Shown here: piece after piece, positions 45,817-53,836 of the stretch
How the letters are laid out: each line of letters opens with the position of its first letter
Numbering within the stretch: the first letter of the stretch is position 1
Assembly: GCA_902809985.1 (NCBI GenBank)
Contig: CADDXC010000001.1
Location: 2,046,001 to 2,110,000 of the forward strand
Reading direction: 5' to 3'
DNA from: Clostridiaceae bacterium BL-3
GTDB lineage: Bacteria > Bacillota > Clostridia > Clostridiales > Clostridiaceae
Length of the DNA stretch: 64,000 bases
The notes under the pieces: model-generated
Seen by the model: only the letters and a program-made list of their open reading frames with translations
Databases searched by the model: none
What the model was told of the DNA's origin: nothing
Made by a program: the position numbers and the translations under genes

Positions 45817-45844
45817 ATTATAACAGGTTCTTTTTTTATGTCAA
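45817..45844 (-). promoter_or_regulatory. Consensus promoter of the aro operon
   Basis: TTGACA (45839-45844) and TATAAT (45817-45822) match the sigma-A consensus exactly, 16 bases apart on the minus strand. The transcript would begin about 45 bases before the leader peptide. Confidence 0.9.
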
Positions 45845-46022
45845 CACGAAATTTTACTATTTATCTGGAAATTATTCTTGTCAATATACATAAAGCTTAT
45901 GTAATTTCATGGAATTATTCCAAAAAATATAGTACAATTAACTAAATTATTTCTAGCTAATTACGATAATTATAATGATTTTGTAAGTTTTAGATTGAAT
46001 TATATTTTCAGGAGGACACAGC

Positions 46023-47249
46023 ATGAATAAGTACAAGAAATTAGTCTTTGCTTTTTTTATTTCTGCATCTCTTATTAACAACAAAAATATAATAAATACC
46101 GTACATGCTGCTGGTATTTTACCAAATATTCAAAGCAGCGCCTATACTGCAGTTGGAAATATATTTGCCAAATGCGGCTACAGCGGGCAATGCACCTGGT
46201 TTACATATGGAAGGGTTCTTGAAAAATTAGGGATTGCACTTCCTTCGGAATTTTACGGAAATGCGGTTGATTGGTGGTATGCCAATGCAAGGGATAATGT
46301 GTATCCTTATGGTTCTGAACCAAAGGCAAATTCCATAATAGTATGGGGTGGTGGTCCCGTTGGATACGGACATGTTGGCTTTGTAGAAAAAGTGGAGGGT
46401 AATACCGTATATTTTAACGAAGGCAATTTTAGCATAAGGGGCAATTATGACGGGAATGTAAAAACTCTCTCAAAAGAAGCCATAAAAAACAGGGGCAACT
46501 TATATCTAAAAGGATACATATATGTGGGGAACGGAAGGCAATCAGTTCCAACTTCATCTTCAAGCAGCAGCTCTTCCGGAGGTACCAATACTTATAAGAC
46601 CGGAATTGTAAATATTTCAGACAGTAATTCATCTTTAAATGTAAGAAATGGGGCAGGCACGTCCTTTGGAATACTTGGAAGCTTAAGAAAGGGACAGTCC
46701 GTTGAAATAGTTGGCTCTGTGGGAAGCTGGTATAAGATCAAGTTAAATTCATCCTATGGATATGTAGCTTCTACCTACATAAATTCAGGGGGAGGCAGTA
46801 CTTCAACTTCTAGCGGAACTTCTTCCTCCAGTTCAAAAACAGGTTATGTTAAACTTCAAAATAGCTCTTCATCTTTGAATCTGAGAACAGCACCTCAGGG
46901 TTCCATAATAGGTTCCCTGTCAAATGGAACTTCGGTTACTATTTCGGGAAGTTCCGGCAGCTGGTACAAAGTAACTGCAAATGGTAGAACAGGCTATGTT
47001 TACTCTAGCTATATAAGTCTTTCCCAATCTTCGTCTACATCGGCAGCTTCTAAATCCAAGACCGGCACTGTAATTTTAAATAATAGATCTTCAGTCTTAA
47101 ATTTAAGAAACAGTCCATGGACAGGCCGTGTTCTCACAATTCTTCCTTATGGAAGTAAAGTTACAATTTTAAGTACTGATGGCCGTTGGTATAAAGTACA
47201 GGCAGGATCTATAATTGGATATGTTCATTCGGATTATATAAGAGTTTAA
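46023..47249 (+). CDS. Secreted CHAP-domain peptidoglycan hydrolase with three SH3 repeats
   Basis: A 408-residue exported protein. A signal peptide (about residues 1-30, ending VHAAG) precedes a CHAP domain with catalytic Cys in GQCTWFTYGR and His in GYGHVGFVEKV. Three bacterial SH3 domains follow, each with the SLNVRNGAG / SLNLRTAPQ / VLNLRNSPW pattern and a WYKI/V end, joined by Ser-rich linkers. It should cleave or remodel peptidoglycan outside the cell. ATG 46023 follows AGGAGGACAC. Confidence 0.94.
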   Translation: MNKYKKLVFAFFISASLINNKNIINTVHAAGILPNIQSSAYTAVGNIFAKCGYSGQCTWFTYGRVLEKLGIALPSEFYGNAVDWWYANARDNVYPYGSEPKANSIIVWGGGPVGYGHVGFVEKVEGNTVYFNEGNFSIRGNYDGNVKTLSKEAIKNRGNLYLKGYIYVGNGRQSVPTSSSSSSSSGGTNTYKTGIVNISDSNSSLNVRNGAGTSFGILGSLRKGQSVEIVGSVGSWYKIKLNSSYGYVASTYINSGGGSTSTSSGTSSSSSKTGYVKLQNSSSSLNLRTAPQGSIIGSLSNGTSVTISGSSGSWYKVTANGRTGYVYSSYISLSQSSSTSAASKSKTGTVILNNRSSVLNLRNSPWTGRVLTILPYGSKVTILSTDGRWYKVQAGSIIGYVHSDYIRV

Positions 47250-47269
47250 ATATCAAATATTTTAGCTAT

Positions 47270-47316
47270 ATTGATTGAGGACAATCTGGATTCCCTCCAG
47301 ATTGTCCTCAATCAAT
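47270..47316. terminator. Strong bidirectional terminator (21-bp arms)
   Basis: ATTGATTGAGGACAATCTGG and its exact complement form 21-base arms around a five-base loop. It stops the CHAP gene and overlaps the end of the convergent unknown gene. Confidence 0.93.
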
Positions 47317-47647
47317 AATTAATATCTTTAATATCTTCTAAATTTTCTATTTTAAAATTTTTTATTTTTTTATAGGGTGAATTTTGCCCCAAAAGACTGA
47401 AAACATCACAAAACCATTCAAGTGGTTCAATATATTTTATATCATCAGATACCAAAAAATAAAAATCTGGATGAGCACTGGATCTGGTTTTATTGCTCAT
47501 AAACAAATCATGCTTTTGAATACCCGTAAGAAGAGGTTCTATTTTGCATTTAGTTTCATATAATGTGCACTTTATGACAAATGTATCTATTTTTTTATTA
47601 CAATTCTTAAAATACTGACAACCTTTCCAGACAGCTACAACCTCCAT
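47312..47647 (-). CDS. Unknown small protein with Cys cluster
   Basis: A 111-residue soluble protein. An N-terminal pattern of cysteines (GCQYFKNCNK, KCTLYETKCK) may bind metal or form disulfides; the remainder is mixed alpha/beta (PDFYFLVSDDIKYIEPLEWFC). I recognise no family. ATG 47647 follows AAAAGGGGG. It is convergent with the CHAP gene, whose terminator covers its stop. Confidence 0.65.
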   Translation of the reverse strand: MEVVAVWKGCQYFKNCNKKIDTFVIKCTLYETKCKIEPLLTGIQKHDLFMSNKTRSSAHPDFYFLVSDDIKYIEPLEWFCDVFSLLGQNSPYKKIKNFKIENLEDIKDINY

Positions 47648-47708
47648 GATTGTCCCCCTTTTAAATTGAATATTTGTCTTTCTACAATCTCATTCACAAT
47701 GTTATTTA

Positions 47709-48083
47709 TCAATCATCAATATTATTTTGTTTTAAATTACTGGATTTATCAATTCTCTTACCGTTTTCATCAAAGGTTTTCTTCAGGTGTTTCTCAGTAG
47801 TAAACACTGTAACCATTAAAACAGGTATAAAGCCTATCAATGGAACTAGATAGCCTTTCCCCTGTAGAAAATAGTAACCTATTTTACCTAAAATAAGAAG
47901 AATTATTCCTGCAAGTATATACTGATTAGTAGAATATCTATTTCCCTCATTCCACATGTCCTGATTTTTCATGGAAATCTCAGTTCGATACCCATACCAG
48001 GAATTGATCTTTTTAGGTCTAACTATTTTAGGTATAATACCAAACGCCATGGTTACCAAACCAAATACCAATGAATATATCAT
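47709..48083 (-). CDS. SdpI-family membrane protein
   Basis: A 124-residue membrane protein with about three helices. The motif PKKINSWYGYRTEISMKN with NQDMWNEGNRYS is characteristic of the SdpI/YhfL family. In Bacillus SdpI protects cells against the SdpC toxin, but most homologues have no known toxin partner and none is seen here. ATG 48083 follows AAGGGAGATG. Confidence 0.85.
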   Translation of the reverse strand: MIYSLVFGLVTMAFGIIPKIVRPKKINSWYGYRTEISMKNQDMWNEGNRYSTNQYILAGIILLILGKIGYYFLQGKGYLVPLIGFIPVLMVTVFTTEKHLKKTFDENGKRIDKSSNLKQNNIDD

Positions 48084-48154
48084 ATACTCATCTCCCTTAA
48101 AAACTTAATATCCAACCCCTTTAATAATAAAACATCTTTTTTTAAAAAGCCAGT

Positions 48155-48991
48155 TTATTTTCCATCCATTTTATTTTTCATATTTGATGTCAGCTTATCC
48201 AAAAGCTGTGACTTGTCTTTTCCATCATCGGGAAAAACAACATAACTGTACTCAAGGTGATATTCGCTGTATTTTTCATCTATAGATTTAATTCTGTTAT
48301 ATATTCCATCTATTCTATTGACAATAGAAAGAACCTTTTCTTTTTGGCATCGTGGGAGCACACCTACAAGAGTAGAAAATCCATACTTTTCAAATAAATC
48401 CGGTGTTTTAAAAATAGGTCTTAATTTTTCATAAAGTGAGTCCATCAATATAAGATAATTGTCCTTTATATCTATTTTTTCATCCACTGCCGTAAAATAT
48501 TTTTTTATCAAGCTGACCATTATAATCGAGAGCTTGGTATTTTCAGCCCTAGCTTTGATAATCTGCTTTGTAATATACTGCTGAAAATTTAAATATATTA
48601 TTTCACCCTGCTCATCTTTGTTTTTACTGGATTTTATAAGCTTATTTATCCTTTCAAGCAGCACTTTATTGTTAAAAGGCTTTAATATATATTCTGACGT
48701 TCCCTCTTTTATGCATTTTATAAATGCGCTTCTAGTATTCATCTTTGTAAGTATCATTATTGGAATACTTAAATTCCTGGCCTTTATTTTTCTAAGCACT
48801 TCAAAACCATCTTCATTACTGAGGCCCACTTCCAATATTATTAAATTTATTTCCTCTTTTTTATCATGAAGTTTGTTAAAGAAATCAAAGGAAGTTCCCG
48901 ATTCATATACTTCGATTCCTGTCTTTTCCAGAATGTCTTTTACTCTATATCTCATATACGCCATATCATCCAATATTATAACTTTACACAT
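48155..48991 (-). CDS. Response regulator with altered receiver and degenerate GGDEF-like domain
   Basis: About 278 residues. The receiver domain (residues 1-115) keeps the acidic pair Asp8-Asp9, the Thr in ILTKM and the Lys in LKPF, but the phospho-acceptor is Glu54 (LIILEVGL). The C-terminal half is GGDEF-like in fold, with KYGFSTLVGV where GGDEF should be, so it cannot be a normal cyclase. ATG 48991 after AGGATGATAATT is preferred to ATG 49000. It may be a phosphorylation-independent regulator. Confidence 0.8.
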   Translation of the reverse strand: MCKVIILDDMAYMRYRVKDILEKTGIEVYESGTSFDFFNKLHDKKEEINLIILEVGLSNEDGFEVLRKIKARNLSIPIMILTKMNTRSAFIKCIKEGTSEYILKPFNNKVLLERINKLIKSSKNKDEQGEIIYLNFQQYITKQIIKARAENTKLSIIMVSLIKKYFTAVDEKIDIKDNYLILMDSLYEKLRPIFKTPDLFEKYGFSTLVGVLPRCQKEKVLSIVNRIDGIYNRIKSIDEKYSEYHLEYSYVVFPDDGKDKSQLLDKLTSNMKNKMDGK

Positions 48992-49119
48992 AATTATCAT
49001 CCTATTTTCATTAATAATATTTTACTAAATTGTATTTACTTTACTTACAAAATCAAATTTTTAGCATTATATATATTTATCGTTTGATTTAAAATTTACT
49101 TTAAAAAAGCCCTACTTAA

Positions 49120-49863
49120 CTATGACATTCCGCCATCCACAGTTATTATTTGTCCAGTTATATAGGATGAAGATTCTCCTGCTAAAAAGCACACTACTTT
49201 TGCCACTTCATCACTGCTTCCAAATTTGCCCATTGGAATTTCTTCTCTCAACATATCTCTATCATCAGCTTTTAAACAGGCATTCATATCGGTATCTATT
49301 ACTCCAGGCGCCACAGCATTAACTCTAATATTAGACGGTGCCATTTCTTTCCCAAGTGACTTAGTAAAAAGATTTATGGCTCCCTTGGTAGCAGAATAAA
49401 TTGATTCGCAAGAGGCACCTACATTTCCCCACATAGATGAGATATTTATTATAGAGCCCCTTTTTCTTGAAATCATATGTTTTAGTACACAGTGGGTACA
49501 ATTCAGCATACCCTTAAAATTAACATCTATTATAGAATTCCACTGTTTCTGCTGCATATCCATAAAAAGCCCTATGTAGCAAACCCCTGCATTATTTACA
49601 AGTATATCGACTTTTCCCATTTTGTCTATAGTGCTTTTTATCATTTTTTCGGCACTATTGTACAAGCTTACATCTCCCTGCAAAACAACTCCAATAGAGC
49701 CTATATGTTTCACCATTTCAAGAGTTTTATAAGCCCCTTCCTCGTCTTGATTAAAATTTATTATCACACTGGCACCGCACTTTGCCATATTTACAGCAAT
49801 ACTTCTCCCTATACCTCTAGATGCCCCAGTAATTACGGCAACTTTTCCTCCTAAGTTTTCCAT
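49120..49863 (-). CDS. Short-chain dehydrogenase/reductase (FabG-like)
   Basis: A 247-residue SDR enzyme. The NAD(P) motif TGASRGIGRS, the NNAG motif (LVNNAGVCYIG), and the catalytic Ser-Tyr-Lys (NISSMW, then YSATKGA) are intact, and the PGVIDTDM and C-terminal GQIITVDGGM are typical of 3-oxoacyl-ACP reductases. It is not in a fatty acid operon, so the substrate may be another hydroxy or keto compound. ATG 49863 follows GGAGAGTGGG. Confidence 0.9.
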   Translation of the reverse strand: MENLGGKVAVITGASRGIGRSIAVNMAKCGASVIINFNQDEEGAYKTLEMVKHIGSIGVVLQGDVSLYNSAEKMIKSTIDKMGKVDILVNNAGVCYIGLFMDMQQKQWNSIIDVNFKGMLNCTHCVLKHMISRKRGSIINISSMWGNVGASCESIYSATKGAINLFTKSLGKEMAPSNIRVNAVAPGVIDTDMNACLKADDRDMLREEIPMGKFGSSDEVAKVVCFLAGESSSYITGQIITVDGGMS

Positions 49864-49996
49864 ATAAAATTCCCACTCTCCACAGCAAAATTAATCTGTA
49901 ATACTCTAAAAGATATTATACATTAATTCTATACAACATGTGAAATAAAAATTATAATAAATTTGCATATTTTGCACATTTATGCTATTATAAATA

Positions 49997-50018
49997 TGAT
50001 AATAAATAATTATTCTCA
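49997..50018 (+). promoter_or_regulatory. Fur/PerR-like palindrome upstream of tpx
   Basis: TGATAATAA and TTATTCTCA are 9-base arms with one mismatch over a 22-base site, about 30 bases before the tpx start. The TGAnAATAA pattern resembles Fur/PerR boxes. AT content makes chance matches possible. Confidence 0.4.
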
Positions 50019-50047
50019 ATTAATATATTTTATTTGGAGGGATATAA

Positions 50048-50542
50048 ATGAATTTAAAATTTCAGGGAAAAACTGTGAAGGTTTCTGGAAATGCCCTTAA
50101 AGTCGGTGATACTGTACCAGATTTCACACTTATAAATAATGCAATGGATACTATTTCTCTAGGGAATACAAAGGGAGTTAGAATATTTTTAACAGTGCCT
50201 TCCCTAGATACTCCAGTTTGTGATCTAGAAACCAGAACTTTTAATGAAAAAACATCAGAAATTCCTGGTGTAACTGTATATACAGTATCCATGGATCTGC
50301 CTTTTGCCCAGAGCCGCTGGTGCGCAGCTAATGGAATAAAAAATGTGATTACGGTATCTGATTTTAAAGATAGAACCTTCGGTAAAAATTTTGGAACATA
50401 TATGGATGATTTAGGTCTTTTAGCCAGAGCTGCCTTTGTAGTCGACAGTTCAAATAAAATTACTTATGTGGAGTATGTTCCAGAGGTTACAAATCAACCA
50501 AATTTTGATGCTATACTCGATGCCGCTAAAAAAGCAAAATAG
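50048..50542 (+). CDS. tpx: Thiol peroxidase (Tpx, atypical 2-Cys peroxiredoxin)
   Basis: A 164-residue peroxiredoxin that reduces hydrogen peroxide and organic peroxides using thioredoxin. The peroxidatic Cys58 lies in PSLDTPVCDLET and the resolving Cys92 in SRWCAANG, the spacing expected for Tpx. It protects an anaerobe from oxygen exposure. ATG 50048 follows TTTGGAGGG. Single-gene transcript with a possible peroxide-response operator. Confidence 0.96.
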   Translation: MNLKFQGKTVKVSGNALKVGDTVPDFTLINNAMDTISLGNTKGVRIFLTVPSLDTPVCDLETRTFNEKTSEIPGVTVYTVSMDLPFAQSRWCAANGIKNVITVSDFKDRTFGKNFGTYMDDLGLLARAAFVVDSSNKITYVEYVPEVTNQPNFDAILDAAKKAK

Positions 50543-50555
50543 TACATTAAAATAA

Positions 50556-50594
50556 AAGGATCCTTGGGCTTTAACAACTCAAGAATTCTTTTTT
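50556..50594 (+). terminator. Terminator after tpx
   Basis: AAGGATCCTTGGG pairs with CTCAAGAATTCTT, with one mismatch, and is followed by TTTTT. Confidence 0.8.
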
Positions 50595-50622
50595 AATTTG
50601 ATTTAAAATTGAAATATTGTAT

Positions 50623-50651
50623 TTGAATTAATTTATGAAACATGTTATAAT
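50623..50651 (+). promoter_or_regulatory. Promoter of the glycine riboswitch transcript
   Basis: TTGAAT (50623-50628) and TATAAT (50646-50651) are 17 bases apart, about 20 bases before the riboswitch region. Confidence 0.85.
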
Positions 50652-50668
50652 CACTTTAACAATTTAAT

Positions 50669-50792
50669 AGGCTGGATGAAGTTAGTGGAATACATTGATA
50701 GACCGTTAACTGACAAGCCTCTGGAGAGACTCTCAAAGAGCACCGAAGGGGAAAACTGATTACAGTGAAACTCTCAGGTAAAAGGGACGGGG
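50669..50792 (+). promoter_or_regulatory. Glycine riboswitch (one aptamer with upstream ghost stem)
   Basis: GGAGAGACTCTC, GCACCGAAGGGG and CTCTCAGGTAAAAGGGACGGGGG form a complete glycine aptamer at about 50719-50792. The segment before it (50669-50719) folds as AGGCT/AAGCC plus GTTA/TAAC arms but lacks the binding core, as in singlet glycine riboswitches with a degenerate partner. Confidence 0.93.
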
Positions 50793-50851
50793 GATTTTTT
50801 ATTTAAAATAGTAGATTTCAGCTATTTTACTATTCTAATTCCTTGTTTACC

Positions 50852-50885
50852 AGAGATTAAACCTTATTTTAATCTCTTTTTATTT
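50852..50885 (+). terminator. Terminator downstream of the glycine riboswitch
   Basis: AGAGATTAAA and TTTAATCTCT are perfect 10-base arms followed by TTTTATTTT, about 60 bases before the ACT-domain gene. It is the likely expression platform. Confidence 0.85.
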
Positions 50886-50946
50886 TCTCAAATAAATTGT
50901 ACTTTAGTGTAAATTAACTAATATTAAAAGGAGATGGACATAGTAA

Positions 50947-51216
50947 ATGAAAGCATTTATAACGGTAATTGGACAAGATAAAGTGGGCATAATTTATAAA
51001 ATAACCTCTGTACTATTTAAAAATAACATAAACATTTTGGATATCAATCAAACTCTAATAGAAAACTATTTTACTATGATAATGCTTGTAGACTTAAGTA
51101 AAATGAATGCAGATTTTACAAGTATAAAAAATGCTCTTGAAAATAAGGCAGAGGAAATAGGCGTTGATGTCAAGATTCAAAGAGAAGATATATTTACTTC
51201 TATGCAAGAAATTTAA
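50947..51216 (+). CDS. ACT-domain protein (UPF0237)
   Basis: An 89-residue protein formed by one ACT domain: AFITVIGQDKVGIIYKITSVLF, NNINILDINQTLI and the strand TMIMLVDLS. ACT domains bind amino acids and regulate enzymes. This UPF0237 group is usually found next to the UPF0210 gene, as here. The glycine riboswitch in the leader points to glycine or a related amino acid. ATG 50947 follows AAGGAGATGG. Confidence 0.93.
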   Translation: MKAFITVIGQDKVGIIYKITSVLFKNNINILDINQTLIENYFTMIMLVDLSKMNADFTSIKNALENKAEEIGVDVKIQREDIFTSMQEI

Positions 51217-51234
51217 ACTGGAGTGTGAACAATA

Positions 51235-52593
51235 ATGATAAATACTAAAAATATAATGGAAACAATAAAAATGATAGACAAGGAAAATCTTGACATAAGA
51301 ACTATCACTATGGGCATATCACTTATGGATTGTATCGACAGCGATGGAGAAAAGGCACGAACAAAAATATATGATAAAATAACCAAATATGCCGAAAATC
51401 TGGCTAAAACTGCAGAACAGATTGAAATAGAGTATGGTATACCAATAATACATAAAAGAGTATCTGTATCACCCATTTCCCTTGTGGCCCAATCAACTTC
51501 AGATAAGGATTATGTAAAATTTGCACAAACTCTAGACAAAACTACCAGGACTCTCGGTATAGATTTTATCGGAGGCTTTACAGCGCTTGTACATAAAGGT
51601 TACTCAAAAGGGGATAAGATACTCATAGACTCTATACCAGAAGCACTGGCATCCACCAATAAAGTATGTTCTTCAGTAAACGTAGCGACTACAAAAGCTG
51701 GAATAAACATGGATGCAGTAAAAGATATGGGAAAAGTAGTGAAAAAAACCGCTTATCTCACCAGAAAAGATGACAGTATAGGGTGTGCCAAACTAGTGAT
51801 ATTTTCAAATGCCGTAGAGGATAATCCATTTATGGCCGGAGCATTTCACGGAATTGGAGAAGCCGATGCCATAATAAACGTTGGTGTCAGTGGTCCTGGT
51901 GTTGTAAAATCAGCATTGGAGGAAGTAAAAAATAAGGACTTCAACACAGTAGCCGAAACTATAAAGAAGACTGCTTTCAAAATAACTAGAATGGGACAAT
52001 TAGTAGCTGGTGAAGCTTCAAAAAGATTAAATGTTCCCTTTGGAATAGTGGACTTGTCTCTTGCTCCTACACCTGCTGTAGGAGACAGTGTGGCAAGAAT
52101 TCTTGAGGAAATGGGACTGGAAAGCTGCGGATGTCCAGGTACAACAGCAGCCCTTGCACTTTTAAACGATTCAGTCAAAAAAGGTGGTATAATGGCTGCA
52201 TCACAAGTTGGAGGTCTAAGCGGCGCATTTATACCTGTAAGTGAAGATGAAGGAATGATACATGCTGTAAATGCGGGTTCCCTCAATTTGGAGAAACTAG
52301 AGGCCATGACCTGTGTATGCTCTGTAGGACTTGATATGATAGGGATACCAGGGGACACACCTGAATCCACCATATCAGCAATAATTGCAGACGAAGCCGC
52401 CATCGGAATGATAAACTGTAAGACAACTGCTGTAAGATTAATCCCAGTTTACAATAAATCTGTAGGAGAAGAAGCAAATTTTGGAGGCCTCCTTGGAAAA
52501 GCTCCCATAATGTCCGTAAGTAAATTTTCCAGTGAGTCTTTTATAAATAGGGGCGGTAGAATCCCTGCTCCAATTCACAGCTTCAAAAATTAA
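51235..52593 (+). CDS. PFL-like family protein (UPF0210/DUF711)
   Basis: A 452-residue protein of the UPF0210 family, with a fold related to pyruvate formate-lyase and ribonucleotide reductase barrels but without known activity. Conserved regions are [61 protein letters not shown] and [12 protein letters not shown]. It lies 18 bases after the ACT-domain gene, and the two form one glycine-riboswitch-controlled operon. The reaction is not known. Confidence 0.92.
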   Translation: MINTKNIMETIKMIDKENLDIRTITMGISLMDCIDSDGEKARTKIYDKITKYAENLAKTAEQIEIEYGIPIIHKRVSVSPISLVAQSTSDKDYVKFAQTLDKTTRTLGIDFIGGFTALVHKGYSKGDKILIDSIPEALASTNKVCSSVNVATTKAGINMDAVKDMGKVVKKTAYLTRKDDSIGCAKLVIFSNAVEDNPFMAGAFHGIGEADAIINVGVSGPGVVKSALEEVKNKDFNTVAETIKKTAFKITRMGQLVAGEASKRLNVPFGIVDLSLAPTPAVGDSVARILEEMGLESCGCPGTTAALALLNDSVKKGGIMAASQVGGLSGAFIPVSEDEGMIHAVNAGSLNLEKLEAMTCVCSVGLDMIGIPGDTPESTISAIIADEAAIGMINCKTTAVRLIPVYNKSVGEEANFGGLLGKAPIMSVSKFSSESFINRGGRIPAPIHSFKN

Positions 52594-52723
52594 TTACATG
52601 TAGATTAGAAAATAATAAAAATGGTTTATTTTGCCTCAATCATATTTAGAATTATGAAAAGGATACGATAAAATACTTAATTACTATATATTTCTAAATT
52701 AACGATATATGAGGTGAGACAAT

Positions 52724-53782
52724 ATGACATGGGAAAAGAAGTTACTTTCACTTGATGAATTAAAACCTGGAATGATGTCTTCAAGTGATGTAATTTTTGA
52801 AGGTAAAATGTTATTGGCTAAAAATATTATTATTACAGCGTCTACTATAAATAATTTAAAGCAAAACTATCTTGTGGACAAAGTAGAAGTCTACGTAAAA
52901 AATGATTCTGACAGTCCTTTAATTGTTGAAACAAATACAATACAAAAAATAGAGAATGATTTTAATGAATTTTCTCTGAGCTTAAAACGTATATTTAATA
53001 ATATATCTGAGTTAAAAGTTCCTGAAATGAATGAAATAAGATCTTTTTCAAAAAAGATACAGGAGGAATTTAAATCAACGGGGATAGTCATTAGAAATAT
53101 TGTATTTTACGGCAGCGGAAAAGATGCCATCTACAGGCATAGTATAAATGTATCCGCTATAAGCTTTATACTGGGGAAATGGCTAAATTTAAATCAACGT
53201 GATCTAAATTTATTGACCTATTCAGCAATATTACATGATTTTGGCAAAACAAAAATAAATAGAGATATACTGAATAAAAATGGAGTTCTTACTTCTAGAG
53301 AGTATAAAATTATTAAAACCCACCCTGTCATAGGTTATAATTTTATAAAAAGCATTCCATATCTGGATCCTTCTGTAAGTTACGGAGTGTTGATGCACCA
53401 TGAAAAAATGGATGGATCCGGATATCCATTAGGTATAGCTGGAGATAAAATCCATTTATTTGCTAAAATAATAGCTATTGCAGACTTATTTGATGAAGTA
53501 AACTCCTCAAGATACTATAAGAAAGTAAGGGGCCCCTTTGAAGCTCTGAAGATCATTCAAGAACAAAGTCTTGGAAAGCTCGATTGTAGATACTGTGATG
53601 TATTTTTAAACCATATAATAAATTATTTCATGGGAGAAAATGTACTGTTAAACAATGGTAAAAAATACAAGGTGATTCAAGTTCATGTAAATGATTTGAC
53701 AAATCCTCTGCTTTTAGATGAGGGAAATTTTTTGGATTTGAAAAAAGAAAGTGACTTATATGTTGAAAAGCTGGTTATATAA
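52724..53782 (+). CDS. HD-GYP domain cyclic-di-GMP phosphodiesterase
   Basis: A 352-residue soluble protein. The N-terminal 130 residues are an unassigned sensory or DUF3391-like region. The HD-GYP domain follows: RHSINVSAISF, the HD pair in AILHDFGKTKI, THPVIGYNF and HHEKMDGSGYP. These are the metal and substrate residues of enzymes that hydrolyse cyclic di-GMP. A C-terminal extension of about 70 residues remains unassigned. ATG 52724 follows GAGGTGAG. Confidence 0.9.
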   Translation: MTWEKKLLSLDELKPGMMSSSDVIFEGKMLLAKNIIITASTINNLKQNYLVDKVEVYVKNDSDSPLIVETNTIQKIENDFNEFSLSLKRIFNNISELKVPEMNEIRSFSKKIQEEFKSTGIVIRNIVFYGSGKDAIYRHSINVSAISFILGKWLNLNQRDLNLLTYSAILHDFGKTKINRDILNKNGVLTSREYKIIKTHPVIGYNFIKSIPYLDPSVSYGVLMHHEKMDGSGYPLGIAGDKIHLFAKIIAIADLFDEVNSSRYYKKVRGPFEALKIIQEQSLGKLDCRYCDVFLNHIINYFMGENVLLNNGKKYKVIQVHVNDLTNPLLLDEGNFLDLKKESDLYVEKLVI

Positions 53783-53791
53783 CCAGCTTTT
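53766..53791. terminator. Perfect palindromic terminator overlapping a stop codon
   Basis: AAAAGCTGGTTATATAACCAGC continues to TTTT as a 26-base perfect palindrome; the TAA stop of the HD-GYP gene lies inside it. It can also stop the convergent chemoreceptor transcript. Confidence 0.9.
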
Positions 53792-53836
53792 CCCTATTTA
53801 TGCAGATATATCTACTGTAAGTAACACCTTATAGAA

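Noticed and set aside
46560-47050. Ser-rich repeated DNA in the CHAP gene as a possible mobile or CRISPR-like repeat
   Set aside because: It encodes linkers and SH3 domains of one protein; no spacer structure.
47709-48083. Sdp-type toxin/immunity system
   Set aside because: Only the SdpI-like protein is present; no SdpC-like toxin or SdpAB-like genes were found next to it.
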